From: Peteryoungia algae | Lineage (GTDB): Bacteria; Pseudomonadota; Alphaproteobacteria; Rhizobiales; Rhizobiaceae | Direction: 5' to 3' | Length of the DNA: 64,000 nucleotides | Assembly (NCBI RefSeq): GCF_030369675.1 | Contig: NZ_CP128477.1 | Location: forward strand, 4,110,501-4,174,500 | In this document: positions 48,020-56,856 of the stretch, piece after piece | How positions within the stretch are numbered: position 1 is the first letter of the stretch | Layout: each line of letters opens with the position of its first letter | The notes under the pieces: model-generated | What the model was told of the DNA's origin: nothing | Seen by the model: only the letters and a program-made list of their open reading frames with translations | Database searches by the model: none | Position numbers and translations under genes: made by a program

Positions 48020-49453
48020 ATGACCGAGGCCATCGCCTTTTTGCCGCCGAGGCAAGCGGTGCTGTCGCGCCGCGCCGAAATCCTCGACGATCTCAAGGAA
48101 CTGGTGCCCGCAGGCCGCCTCGTGGAGGAGCGAAACGCCCTCGTGCCCTTCGAAACGGACGGCTTCATCGCCTATCGTCGCCGCCCGCTCGCCGTCGTCC
48201 TGCCCGAGACGACAGCCCAGGTGGCTGCCGTGATGAAATACTGTCATCGCTACGGCATCCCCGTCGTGCCCCGCGGCGCCGGCACTTCGCTCTCGGGCGG
48301 TGCGATCCCGCAGGAAGATGCCGTCGTCCTTGGCCTCTCGGCCATGACGCGGATCATCGAGGTCGACTACGCCAACCGCTGCGCCACCGTCCAGGCGGGC
48401 GTCACCAACCTCGCGATATCCGATGCCGTCGGTGCAGACGGCTATTTCTACGCGCCCGATCCGAGCTCCCAGCTTGCCTGCACCATCGGCGGCAACATCG
48501 CCATGAATTCCGGCGGCGCCCACTGTCTGAAATACGGTGTCACCACCAACAACCTGCTCGGCGTGAAGATGGTCCTCGTCGACGGCACGGTGGTCGATCT
48601 CGGCGGCAAGCATCTGGACGCCGAGGGTTATGATCTGCTCGGCCTTGTCTGTGGCTCCGAGGGCCAGCTCGGCATTGTCACCGAAGCCACCGTTCGCCTG
48701 CTCGCCAAGCCAGAAGGCGCACGCCCCGTGCTCTTCGGTTTTGACAGTGCGGAGGACGCTGGCTCCTGTGTTGCCGATGTCATCGGCGCCGGCATCATTC
48801 CTGTTGCCATCGAATTCATGGACAAGCCGGCGATCGAGATCTGCGAGGCCTTCGCCAAGGCCGGATATCCACTCGATGTCGAGGCCCTGCTGATCGTCGA
48901 GGTCGAGGGGTCCGAGGCCGAGATGGACGCCATGCTCGCTGCCATCGTCGAGATCGCCAAGCGCCATGGCGTGAAGATCGTGCGCGAAAGCCAGTCCGCC
49001 AATGAGGCAGCCCTCATCTGGAAAGGCCGCAAATCTGCCTTCGGCGCCACCGGCCGCATCGCCGATTATATCTGTATGGACGGCACAGTACCGCTGAGCC
49101 AGCTCGCCTACGTGCTGCGCAAGACCTCCGAGATCATCGATCGATACGGACTGCGCGTCGCCAACGTCTTCCACGCCGGCGACGGCAACATGCACCCGCT
49201 GATCCTCTACAATATCAACGACCCGGAAGACGCGGCCAAGGCTGAAGCGGCCGGCATGGAAATCCTCAAACTCTGTGTCGACGCCGGCGGCTGTCTCACC
49301 GGCGAACACGGCGTCGGCATCGAAAAGCGCGACCTCATGTTGCACCAGTTCACCCAGGTCGATCTCGATCAGCAGATGGCCGTGCGCTCCGCCTTCGATG
49401 CGGACTGGATCCTCAACCCGTCCAAGGTCTTTCCGCTGGAGGGCAGGGGATGA
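48020..49453 (+). CDS. glcD: glycolate oxidase FAD-binding subunit GlcD
   Basis: A 477-residue flavoprotein. The FAD-binding domain has VVPRGAGTSLSGGAIPQED and CTIGGNIAMNSGGAHCLKYG. The C-terminal FAD-linked oxidase domain has HAGDGNMHPLILY and the final GEHGVGIEKRDLM. It oxidises glycolate (or D-lactate) to glyoxylate with GlcE and GlcF, passing electrons to the quinone pool. GGGGAG precedes the ATG. Overlaps glcE by 4 bases. Confidence 0.95.
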   Translation: MTEAIAFLPPRQAVLSRRAEILDDLKELVPAGRLVEERNALVPFETDGFIAYRRRPLAVVLPETTAQVAAVMKYCHRYGIPVVPRGAGTSLSGGAIPQEDAVVLGLSAMTRIIEVDYANRCATVQAGVTNLAISDAVGADGYFYAPDPSSQLACTIGGNIAMNSGGAHCLKYGVTTNNLLGVKMVLVDGTVVDLGGKHLDAEGYDLLGLVCGSEGQLGIVTEATVRLLAKPEGARPVLFGFDSAEDAGSCVADVIGAGIIPVAIEFMDKPAIEICEAFAKAGYPLDVEALLIVEVEGSEAEMDAMLAAIVEIAKRHGVKIVRESQSANEAALIWKGRKSAFGATGRIADYICMDGTVPLSQLAYVLRKTSEIIDRYGLRVANVFHAGDGNMHPLILYNINDPEDAAKAEAAGMEILKLCVDAGGCLTGEHGVGIEKRDLMLHQFTQVDLDQQMAVRSAFDADWILNPSKVFPLEGRG

Positions 49454-50655
49454 CGCCAAGTATGCTCACCCCCTCGACCGAAACCGAAGCCGCTGAACTC
49501 ATCCGCGACCATGCCACCCGCAAGACCCCGCTCCAAATCCGTGGCGGGGGCACGCGCTCGGGCTTCGGCAATGCCGTCTCCGCAGATGCGGTACTGTCTT
49601 CGACAGCCATCACCGGCATCATCGAATACAACCCCGCCGAAATGGTCATGACCGCCCGCGCAGGAACCCCCGTTGCCGAGATCGAAGCGGCCCTTGCCGA
49701 AAACGGGCAGGGCATGGCCTTCGAACCCATGGATCACCGCGGCGCCATGGGGACGTCGGGCACGCCAACCATCGGTGGCCTCTTCGCGGTCAACAGCTCC
49801 GGCCCGCGCCGCTTCACCGCAGGCGCTGCCCGCGACCATCTCCTGGGGGTCCGTTTCGTCAACGGCGCCGGCGATGTGGTGAAGGCCGGCGGCAAGGTGA
49901 TGAAGAACGTCACCGGCCTCGATCTCGTCAAGCTGCTCGCCGGGTCTTACGGTACAATGGGTTTTCTCACCCAGGTCACCTTCAAGGTTCTGCCGGTGCC
50001 CAAGACGGCTGCGACCATCGTGATCTCCGGGCTGGAGGATGAAAACGCGATGAAGGCGCTTGCCGCTGCCCTCTCGCTCTCCGTCGAGGTCTCCGGCGCT
50101 GCCCATCTGCCGGAAAGCGTGCGGGGTCGCTTTATCGGCGGCAAGCTCCCTGAAGGGGCGGCGACTGTCATGCGCCTCGAAGGACTGGAGGCCTCCGTCG
50201 CGGTCCGTGCCGAAAAGCTGATGTCTGCCATGGCTGGCTTAGGCCCGATCAACCGCCTCGACGCTGACGATACGAAAGCGCTCTGGACCGAAATCCGCGA
50301 TGTCACGCCCTATGGCGATGGCACGGCCCGGCCGCTCTGGCGCGTGTCCATGCCTCCGTCTGAGGCGTGGAAACTGGTGGCGGGCCTCAGGCTCCGCGCC
50401 GGCATCGATGCCTATTACGACTGGCAGGGCGGCCTCGTCTGGATGCGCATGGAGGCCGACCACGAGGCAGACGTGTTGCGCCATGGCATCCGCAGTCTCG
50501 GCGGCGGTCATGCCACGCTCGTCCGGGCCGCCCCTGAAATCCGGGCCAAAGTCCCGACCTTCGAGCCATTGTCTCCTGCCGTCGCCTTGCTTTCGGGCCG
50601 GGTCAGGGCAAAACTCGACCCACACGGGATCTTCAATCCCGGTCTGATGGCATGA
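49450..50655 (+). CDS. glcE: glycolate oxidase subunit GlcE
   Basis: A 401-residue FAD-binding domain protein, shorter than GlcD and lacking its full C-terminal domain. LQIRGGGTRSGFGNAV and GTPTIGGLFAVNSSGPRRF are the flavin-binding loops. It forms the heterotrimer with GlcD and GlcF. ATGA overlap with glcD indicates coupling. The next gene begins 13 bases later. Confidence 0.93.
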   Translation: MTPSMLTPSTETEAAELIRDHATRKTPLQIRGGGTRSGFGNAVSADAVLSSTAITGIIEYNPAEMVMTARAGTPVAEIEAALAENGQGMAFEPMDHRGAMGTSGTPTIGGLFAVNSSGPRRFTAGAARDHLLGVRFVNGAGDVVKAGGKVMKNVTGLDLVKLLAGSYGTMGFLTQVTFKVLPVPKTAATIVISGLEDENAMKALAAALSLSVEVSGAAHLPESVRGRFIGGKLPEGAATVMRLEGLEASVAVRAEKLMSAMAGLGPINRLDADDTKALWTEIRDVTPYGDGTARPLWRVSMPPSEAWKLVAGLRLRAGIDAYYDWQGGLVWMRMEADHEADVLRHGIRSLGGGHATLVRAAPEIRAKVPTFEPLSPAVALLSGRVRAKLDPHGIFNPGLMA

Positions 50656-50667
50656 AGGAGTTTTGTC

Positions 50668-51048
50668 ATGACTGATCCGAATTACCAGCCACCTCCGACC
50701 TCTGGCGGCGAAGGCTGGTTTTCCCCTGGCCGCCTGAATGTCCAGATGGTCTATGTTCTCTATCTCGTCAGCCTTGTTGTCGGCATCACCGGCATTGTCG
50801 GCCTGATCATGGCCTATGTGAACCGCGGCAAGAGCACGGCCTGGATCGATACGCACTACACCTATGCCATCAGGACCTTCTGGATCGGCCTGCTATATGC
50901 TCTGGTCTCCGCCCTGCTGATGGTGGCCATGGTCGGAATGCTCCTGATCTTTGCCACGGCAATCTGGTTCGTCGTCCGCTGCGTCATCGGTTTGCAGAAG
51001 GCCTCGGCCGGCGAACCCATCGCCCGTCCCACCAGCTGGTGGATCTGA
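50668..51048 (+). CDS. DUF4870-type small membrane protein within the glc operon
   Basis: A 126-residue protein with three hydrophobic segments (around residues 27-50, 68-88 and 85-107) and a Pro/Gly-rich N-terminus (NYQPPPTSGGEGWFSPGRL). The stretch GLIMAYVNRGKSTAWIDTHYTYAIRTFWIG is typical of DUF4870-like proteins. AAGGAG precedes the ATG. Its place between glcE and glcF, with short gaps on both sides, makes it part of the operon. A membrane anchor or chaperone role for the otherwise soluble GlcDEF complex is an inference. Confidence 0.78.
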   Translation: MTDPNYQPPPTSGGEGWFSPGRLNVQMVYVLYLVSLVVGITGIVGLIMAYVNRGKSTAWIDTHYTYAIRTFWIGLLYALVSALLMVAMVGMLLIFATAIWFVVRCVIGLQKASAGEPIARPTSWWI

Positions 51049-51097
51049 ATTCAAGTCACGGGAGCGGCCATGCCGGCCGCTCCGGGGGAGAAAAAGC

Positions 51098-52411
51098 GTG
51101 CAGACCAATTTCACCGCCGAGCAGCTCGCCGATCCCCATGTGGCGGAAGCCGAGAGCATCCTGCGCAAATGCGTGCATTGCGGCTTCTGCACCGCCACTT
51201 GTCCCACCTATGTGACGCTCGGCAACGAGCTCGACAGCCCGCGCGGCCGCATCTACCTGATCAAGGACATGCTGGAAAACGGCCGGCCCGCAGACGAGCA
51301 GATCGTAACCCATATCGACCGCTGTCTCTCGTGCCTCGCCTGCACGACGACCTGTCCCTCCGGCGTCGACTACATGCATCTGGTTGATCACGCCCGCACC
51401 CATATCGAAAAGACCTATCGCCGCCCGCTGATGAACCGGCTGACCCGGAACATGCTGGCCATGGTGCTGCCTTATCCCGGCCGCTTCCGGTTGGCCCTGA
51501 AGCTTGCGGCCCTCGGACGCCCGTTTGCCGGCCTCTTCGACAAGGTGGGACCGCTGAAGCCGATGGCCGCCATGCTCAGGCTTGCGCCGTCGACCGTCGC
51601 GCCACCCTCCGACTTCGCAAGGCCCGCGACCCACGCTCCCTTGGCAACCCGCCGTGGCCGTGTCGCGATCCTCACCGGCTGTGCCCAGCCCGTCCTGGAT
51701 CCCGGCATCAACGAAGCGGCGATCTCGCTTCTCACCCGTCTTGGTGTCGAGGTCGTCGTGCCGCAGGGGGAGGGGTGCTGCGGTGCGCTTGTCCATCACA
51801 TGGGTCGCGAAGAGCAGGCGCTGGACAGCGCGCGCCGCAATGTCGACGTCTGGACGCAAGCGATCGAAGACGGTGGCCTCGACGCGATCATCGTCACGAC
51901 CTCGGGCTGCGGCACGACGATCAAGGACTACGGCCACATGCTGCGCCTCGACCCTGCCTATGCCGAAAAGGCCGCGCGCATCTCGTCTCTTGCGAAGGAT
52001 GTGACGGAATATCTGTCCACCCTCGACCTGCCGATCGTAGAAGCGAAGGGCATGACCGTCGCCTATCATTCCGCCTGCTCCCTGCAGCACGGCCAGAAGG
52101 TGACCATGCCCCCGAAGCTGCTGCTGGAGACCGCGGGCTTTACCGTGAAGGACCCGCCGGAAGGCCATCTCTGCTGCGGCTCTGCCGGAACCTACAACAT
52201 CATGCAGCCGGAGATCTCGGCAAGGCTGAAGGCTCGCAAGGTCAGGAACATCGAGAAGACCAGGCCGGATGTCATCGCTGCCGGAAACATCGGCTGCATG
52301 GCCCAGATCGGCTCTGCCACCGGCATTCCGGTCGTGCACACGGTCGAGCTGTTGAACTGGGCCTATGGTGGCCCGCGCCCGAAAAGTATCGAGCGACATG
52401 AGATCGGCTGA
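51098..52411 (+). CDS. glcF: glycolate oxidase iron-sulfur subunit GlcF
   Basis: A 437-residue protein with two 4Fe-4S motifs, CVHCGFCTATCP and CLSCLACTTTCP, then two CCG domains (GEGCCGALVHHMG and GHLCCGSAGTYNIM). It accepts electrons from GlcD/GlcE. The start is GTG at 51098 (VQTNFTAEQLADP) with a strong GGGGGAG site; the open frame before it runs through the preceding gene antiparallel to codon use and is not coding. Confidence 0.95.
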   Translation: MQTNFTAEQLADPHVAEAESILRKCVHCGFCTATCPTYVTLGNELDSPRGRIYLIKDMLENGRPADEQIVTHIDRCLSCLACTTTCPSGVDYMHLVDHARTHIEKTYRRPLMNRLTRNMLAMVLPYPGRFRLALKLAALGRPFAGLFDKVGPLKPMAAMLRLAPSTVAPPSDFARPATHAPLATRRGRVAILTGCAQPVLDPGINEAAISLLTRLGVEVVVPQGEGCCGALVHHMGREEQALDSARRNVDVWTQAIEDGGLDAIIVTTSGCGTTIKDYGHMLRLDPAYAEKAARISSLAKDVTEYLSTLDLPIVEAKGMTVAYHSACSLQHGQKVTMPPKLLLETAGFTVKDPPEGHLCCGSAGTYNIMQPEISARLKARKVRNIEKTRPDVIAAGNIGCMAQIGSATGIPVVHTVELLNWAYGGPRPKSIERHEIG

Positions 52412-52474
52412 GCGAATTGTTAAGCGGTTTATTCTAGTGTGGGCCTCAGGATGGTACATCCTGGAAGGCCGATC

Positions 52475-52942
52475 ATGTGCACTAAATCCTTGCTTACCGC
52501 GTTGTTGTTTCTCTGTCCCATGGCTCTGTCCGCCGAAGCGGCAGAGCGCATTTATTGCGCCGCTTCCGATCCGGTGGTCGATCTGTCGCTGGAAAGCGGT
52601 TTCAGCAGCAAGGACCAGGAAAAACTGGTGCATTTCCGCGGCATGGCCGGGGTGAAGGACCAGTCCGCCCCCACCGGTTTCCGCCGCTTCCAGATCAGCT
52701 CGGACATGCTGCGTCAGTACTGGATCGATGATCGCGACCTGCGTTTCAGCATTCATGCCTTCGCGCCGCAAAGGGAACCTCTCTACCGGGTGACCATGTC
52801 GATGATCACCGACCGAAGCTCCGCGACGCGTTTCAAGGGAAGCTACGACCTGAAGGTCGAGAAGCTGAAAATGGGCAGCACCGTCGGTGCCGAGACGATC
52901 ATCGCCCATGAGGGCGTCATCTTCTGCGATATCAAGCGCTGA
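52475..52942 (+). CDS. secreted hypothetical protein
   Basis: A 155-residue protein with a Sec signal peptide (MCTKSLLTALLFLCPMALSAEA). Cys near both ends of the mature part (RIYCAAS and VIFCDIK) could form one disulfide. GGAAGG precedes the ATG. No family recognised. It follows glcF by 63 bases and is convergent with the beta-barrel gene. Confidence 0.72.
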   Translation: MCTKSLLTALLFLCPMALSAEAAERIYCAASDPVVDLSLESGFSSKDQEKLVHFRGMAGVKDQSAPTGFRRFQISSDMLRQYWIDDRDLRFSIHAFAPQREPLYRVTMSMITDRSSATRFKGSYDLKVEKLKMGSTVGAETIIAHEGVIFCDIKR

Positions 52943-52945
52943 AGC

Positions 52946-53608
52946 TCAGAACCGGTAGCTGACGCCGACATTCACGGCATTGGTCAGGATATTCGTCTTC
53001 AGCGACGCGCCCGAATCGATGTCGACGTCGACCCAGGAATAATTCCCCTTGTACTCGACGAAGCCCGACCAGCTCTCGTTGAAGTCATAGGCGACACCGG
53101 CCTGCGCCTGCACTGTCGCCCCACCCAGCTGGTATTTAAAAGTCCTGCCCGAACCGCGCGTCACCTCGACATGCGGCACGTTGATGCCGGCGCCGGCACC
53201 GATATAGGGCACGAACTTCGTCCCCTCGATCGGCATGCGGTAGAGCGCGTTCAGCGTCAGCAGGTTGATCCCGTCGGAAAATTCGAAATGCGACCAGCCG
53301 GAGGTACTCAGCGTCTCGCTGTCGGCATAGACCTTGGCATGGGTGAAATCGACTGAAAGGCCGAGATTGGGTTTGCCCAGACCGGTCATCCACCAGGTTC
53401 CACGCAGGCCGTAATAGGGCGGCATTTCAAACGACTTGCCTTCCCAGCCGGCACGGAAGTCGGGGCCATCAGACACCTCGATATCGCTGTGCGGTGCCGT
53501 CTGGAAACCGCCGTAGACGGAGATACCCATTTCAGCGGCCGCCGGCACTGTGGCGAGCGTGGTGAGGCACGCACCGGCAAGGGCGAGCGCAAGCGAACTA
53601 TGGATCAT
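52946..53608 (-). CDS. outer-membrane beta-barrel protein, LpxQ-like
   Basis: A 220-residue protein with a signal peptide (cleavage near AAA-E, residue 25), alternating hydrophobic strands and a C-terminal Phe (GVSYRF), as in small outer-membrane barrels. Motifs SVYGGFQTAPHSDIEV and YIGAGAGINVPHVEV resemble my memory of rhizobial LpxQ, which oxidises the lipid A glucosamine to 2-aminogluconate in the outer membrane. This would need confirmation by alignment; otherwise it is a generic OmpA-like/porin-family barrel. Confidence 0.72.
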   Translation of the reverse strand: MIHSSLALALAGACLTTLATVPAAAEMGISVYGGFQTAPHSDIEVSDGPDFRAGWEGKSFEMPPYYGLRGTWWMTGLGKPNLGLSVDFTHAKVYADSETLSTSGWSHFEFSDGINLLTLNALYRMPIEGTKFVPYIGAGAGINVPHVEVTRGSGRTFKYQLGGATVQAQAGVAYDFNESWSGFVEYKGNYSWVDVDIDSGASLKTNILTNAVNVGVSYRF

Positions 53609-53708
53609 GAACGGGTCCCTGAGAAACGATGTATGGCAGCCCTGGGGCCACCGAGCCCCGACCTGCGCGGAGACTGCACCGTCGAGACAACAATATCATG
53701 ACACCAGA

Positions 53709-53734
53709 ACGGCCGCGCTTCGCAGCGCGGCCGT
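53709..53734 (-). terminator. stem-loop downstream of the first L,D-transpeptidase gene
   Basis: ACGGCCGCGC and GCGCGGCCGT form a perfect 10-base-pair stem around TTCGCA, about 28 bases after the minus-strand stop codon. The T-run is poor (TCTGGTGT). Confidence 0.55.
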
Positions 53735-53761
53735 CGGTGCAATCCCTTGATGCGGCCGGTT

Positions 53762-54448
53762 TCAGCCGCCGAAGATGGTGCGCAGAATATCCACGCCCTT
53801 GTCGTCGAAGGAAACATCGCCCTGGCGATTGCCCGGGCCGATCACGATCACCTTGGAGCCGATGCCGGCGCGGTCGTAGAGATGCTCGACATCCTTGTTC
53901 ATCATGCGGATGCAGCCCGACGACATGTTGAGACCGATGGTCCAGGGCTGGTTGGTGCCGTGGATGCGGAAAATCGTATCGCGGCCGCCCTTGTAGAGAT
54001 ACATGGCGCGCGCGCCGAGCGGATTGTCCGGCCCGCCTTCCTGCACCACTGGCAGGATATGACCCTTTGCGGCTTCGCGGCGACGCATTTCTGCCGGCGG
54101 GCGCCATGACGGCCATTCCGCCTTGCGACCGATCTTCACCACGCCCGACCAGCCGAAGCCTTCGCGACCGACGCCCACGCCGTAACGGGTCGCGCGGTTC
54201 TTGCCCTCGACATAGTAGAGAAACTTGTTGTTCGTATCGATGATGATCGTGCCCGGCTTTTCGTCCGTCGTCAGACGCACGACCTTGCGCTTGAACTTCT
54301 CCGGCACTTCCTTGCGCTGCTGCGCGACGAGCGTCACGTCACTGGCAGTCCGGATACGATCGAGGCTGATGGCGGATGCTGGTAGCGGCATGGCAAAGGT
54401 CACCGCCAGCATGGCGGCGGTGACGCTCTTCGAGATGGTTTTGAGCAT
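53762..54448 (-). CDS. L,D-transpeptidase (YkuD domain)
   Basis: A 228-residue periplasmic enzyme with a signal peptide ending near PASA (residue 25). The YkuD domain runs from about residue 65 (GTIIIDTNNKFLYYVEG) to about 205. The catalytic motif is HGTNQPWTIG followed by SSGCIRM, supplying His and Cys. It makes 3-3 crosslinks in peptidoglycan or attaches proteins to it. It is paralogous to the next gene, in tandem. Confidence 0.9.
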   Translation of the reverse strand: MLKTISKSVTAAMLAVTFAMPLPASAISLDRIRTASDVTLVAQQRKEVPEKFKRKVVRLTTDEKPGTIIIDTNNKFLYYVEGKNRATRYGVGVGREGFGWSGVVKIGRKAEWPSWRPPAEMRRREAAKGHILPVVQEGGPDNPLGARAMYLYKGGRDTIFRIHGTNQPWTIGLNMSSGCIRMMNKDVEHLYDRAGIGSKVIVIGPGNRQGDVSFDDKGVDILRTIFGG

Positions 54449-54538
54449 ATTCTATCCCCTGAATTTGCAGGGTTGAAGCCTAGCTTCTTCCATTTGCAAC
54501 GCAAGGGTTAATCCAGACTTTGTGATCGGATCAGTGTC

Positions 54539-55339
54539 TCAGATCACAATGACCCGGGTGCCCACCTTCACGCGCCCATAGAGATCGGTGACATCCTCAT
54601 TGCGCATGCGGATGCAGCCGGAGGACACGCCGCTGCCGATCGACCACGGCGCATTCGTCCCATGGATGCGATAAAGCGTCGATCCGAGGTAGAGCGCGCG
54701 GGCGCCAAGCGGGTTTTCAGGGCCGCCCGGCATGTGCGCGGGCAGGACGTGGCCCTTCGCGGCCTCGCGGGCGATCATTTCCTGCGGCGGACGCCAGTCC
54801 GGCCATTCGCGCTTGGCGGTCACCTTGTGCGTGCCGGCCCATTCGAAGCCCGGCTTGCCGACGCCGACACCATAACGCTTGGCCATGCCGTCGGCCATGA
54901 CGAGATAGAGGAAGCGCTCGCGCGTATCGATGACGATCGTGCCGGGTTTGTGCTTGGTCTGGTATTCCACCATCTGTGGCAGGAACTGCGGATCGATCTG
55001 GGTTCGTACCGGCTTGTCCGGCCGCATCGCGACCTGCTGCGCTGACGGCTGCTGCGGGAAGAGCACGCGCCGCTGCTGGACGAGACGGCGTTGCTGTTGC
55101 ACCGGTTGCGGCTGGTGAAGCACCCGCTGACGGCCAGCCGGAACGACCTGACGCTGGCGCTGCGGCGTTGTGTATGCGCGCGTCTGGGCAGGCACGCCGC
55201 CCAATTGCAACACCCACGACGCCTGCAGGTCGGGGCTCACCATCACCGGCGGTCGGGTTTGGTAGCGATCATTCGCATGAGCGGGCAGGGCAAGCGGCAG
55301 GCAGGCCAGAACGGCCAGGAACAGGGAAGTCTTCGACAT
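54539..55339 (-). CDS. L,D-transpeptidase with Gln/Arg-rich linker
   Basis: A 266-residue paralogue of the neighbouring transpeptidase. After a signal peptide (MSKTSLFLAVLACLPLALPAHA) comes a Gln/Arg/Pro-rich linker (about residues 55-110, with QQRRLVQQRR-type runs) and then the YkuD domain with HGTNAPWSIG and SSGCIRM. The linker could span peptidoglycan or bind it electrostatically. The upstream ATG at 55438 would hide the signal peptide, so 55339 is preferred, although its ribosome site is weak. Confidence 0.88.
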   Translation of the reverse strand: MSKTSLFLAVLACLPLALPAHANDRYQTRPPVMVSPDLQASWVLQLGGVPAQTRAYTTPQRQRQVVPAGRQRVLHQPQPVQQQRRLVQQRRVLFPQQPSAQQVAMRPDKPVRTQIDPQFLPQMVEYQTKHKPGTIVIDTRERFLYLVMADGMAKRYGVGVGKPGFEWAGTHKVTAKREWPDWRPPQEMIAREAAKGHVLPAHMPGGPENPLGARALYLGSTLYRIHGTNAPWSIGSGVSSGCIRMRNEDVTDLYGRVKVGTRVIVI

Positions 55340-55543
55340 CGGACAACTCGCAACTTGGGACCGGATGCAGCGGCACGGAATGCCGCCAACTCGCTTTGAG
55401 CCTGCCAGAGCCCATCCCGCCATTTGGTAAAGAGCCATTCATGAAAATGCGATCGAGGCCGCAAACCTTTCGGAAGGGTTAGCATCCGGTTTGGAAAAAT
55501 CGTGAACAAATGGTAAACGCGTCTCCGCATGGGGGAGAATCGC

Positions 55544-56179
55544 ATGGACATGATCGCCGAAGGCCTGATCCGAGAAGACGACGGTCTCGACCGCTGCTTC
55601 TGGTACGGCGGTCTGGAGGACTACCGCCGCTATCACGACGAGGAATGGGGCAAGCCGGTCACCGACGATGTCAGGCTCTTCGAGAAGATCTGCCTCGAAG
55701 GTTTCCAGTCCGGCCTCTCCTGGCTGACGATCCTGAGAAAGCGGGAGAATTTCCGCGCCGCCTTCGCCGGCTTCGATTTCCACGCGGTTGCCCGTTTCGG
55801 CGACGACGACATCGCCCGCTGCCTGGCCGATGCCGGCATCATCCGCCATCGCGGCAAGATTGTCTCGACCATCAACAATGCCCGCCGCGCGATCGACCTG
55901 CAGGCCGAGTTCGGCTCGCTGTTTCGCTACTTCTGGAGTTACGAACCCGACGCTTCCGAGCGCCCGAAGCGCATGGACTATGCGACGCTGAAGGCCAATC
56001 CAACTTCGCCCACCTCGATCCGCCTCTCCAAGGATCTGAAGAAGCGCGGCTGGACCTTTGTCGGCCCGACCACGGTCTATGCCTTCATGCAGGCCATGGG
56101 TCTGGTCAACGACCACATCGAGGGCTGCTGCTGCCGTGACCGCAACGAAGAGCTGAGAGCGCAGCTCGTCCGCCCCTGA
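55544..56179 (+). CDS. tag: DNA-3-methyladenine glycosylase I
   Basis: A 211-residue helix-hairpin-helix-like glycosylase that removes 3-methyladenine from DNA. Zinc-snap ligands of E. coli Tag are conserved: Cys18 (DRCFWYG), His31 (YHDEEWG), His191 and Cys195 (NDHIEGCC). The catalytic Glu is Glu52 in KICLEGFQSGLSW. ATG at 55544 with GGGGGAG upstream. Convergent with a divergent paralogue 3 bases away. Confidence 0.95.
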   Translation: MDMIAEGLIREDDGLDRCFWYGGLEDYRRYHDEEWGKPVTDDVRLFEKICLEGFQSGLSWLTILRKRENFRAAFAGFDFHAVARFGDDDIARCLADAGIIRHRGKIVSTINNARRAIDLQAEFGSLFRYFWSYEPDASERPKRMDYATLKANPTSPTSIRLSKDLKKRGWTFVGPTTVYAFMQAMGLVNDHIEGCCCRDRNEELRAQLVRP

Positions 56180-56182
56180 ACC

Positions 56183-56848
56183 TCAGTCGATGCTGACCGC
56201 AAGGATGCGGCTGATCTCCGTGAGGGACCGGCCGGACTGCGCCCGCCAGGTGTTGAACGCCGCCTGCACGGCAGCCTTGTCCTTCGCCGAAGTCGGCGCC
56301 TTGCTCACAATGCCTTCGGCAATCAGCCGGTTCACCACGCTCTGCGACAGGATGAAGCTGTCGATGCCGGCAAAGCGCAGGAAATATTGACCGGTATTGC
56401 CGCCGAGCCGCGAGCCCTTCTTCTGCAGAAGATCGAGCAGGCCCACATAATTTTCAGTCGGCCAGCCGACAAAGAAGGCGCCCGCCGAACCATGCTCCCG
56501 AGCAATTCCGGAAAGAAACACGGCATTCTCCTGCACCGCCCGGATCTTCGGACCGTGCCGCACAATGCGTGTATCCGAGACGAGGCGCGCAAACTCCTCG
56601 TCATGCAGCATGGCGCAGTGCCCGATGTCGAAGCCGTCGAAGGCCGCCTCGAAACCCGGCCACATCGCCTCGACGACCTTCCAGTTGAAGCCGGACTGGA
56701 AGATGCATCTGGTCATCAGGGAGAGAAAGCGATCATCCGGCATGGCCGCGATCTCGGCCTGAGGTTTCGGATGCTGCAGGCTTTCAAGCACCCCGGCCTC
56801 ACCTTTGCGGGCGACGGCAAGCGCATGGATCTCATCGAAGGAATGCAT
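56183..56848 (-). CDS. divergent Tag-like glycosylase paralogue lacking zinc ligands
   Basis: A 221-residue protein aligning with Tag: QSGFNWKVVEAMWPGFEAAFDGFDIGHCAML matches QSGLSWLTILRKRENFRAAFAGFD, and IVRHGPKIRAV matches IIRHRGKIVS. The N-terminal Cys and His, the C-terminal His-x3-Cys, and the catalytic Glu (here Cys in TRCIFQSG) are absent. It keeps the fold but probably has another base specificity or a non-catalytic DNA-binding role. Similar short proteins occur beside tag in other rhizobia as I recall. Confidence 0.8.
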   Translation of the reverse strand: MHSFDEIHALAVARKGEAGVLESLQHPKPQAEIAAMPDDRFLSLMTRCIFQSGFNWKVVEAMWPGFEAAFDGFDIGHCAMLHDEEFARLVSDTRIVRHGPKIRAVQENAVFLSGIAREHGSAGAFFVGWPTENYVGLLDLLQKKGSRLGGNTGQYFLRFAGIDSFILSQSVVNRLIAEGIVSKAPTSAKDKAAVQAAFNTWRAQSGRSLTEISRILAVSID

Positions 56849-56856
56849 CGCGGATC

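Noticed and set aside
47996..49459. A 487-residue minus-strand frame opposite glcD
   Set aside because: Shadow of the flavoprotein gene; no motif.
51056..52909. A 617-residue minus-strand frame opposite glcF
   Set aside because: Antisense to a gene with two clear 4Fe-4S motifs; no ribosome site or family.
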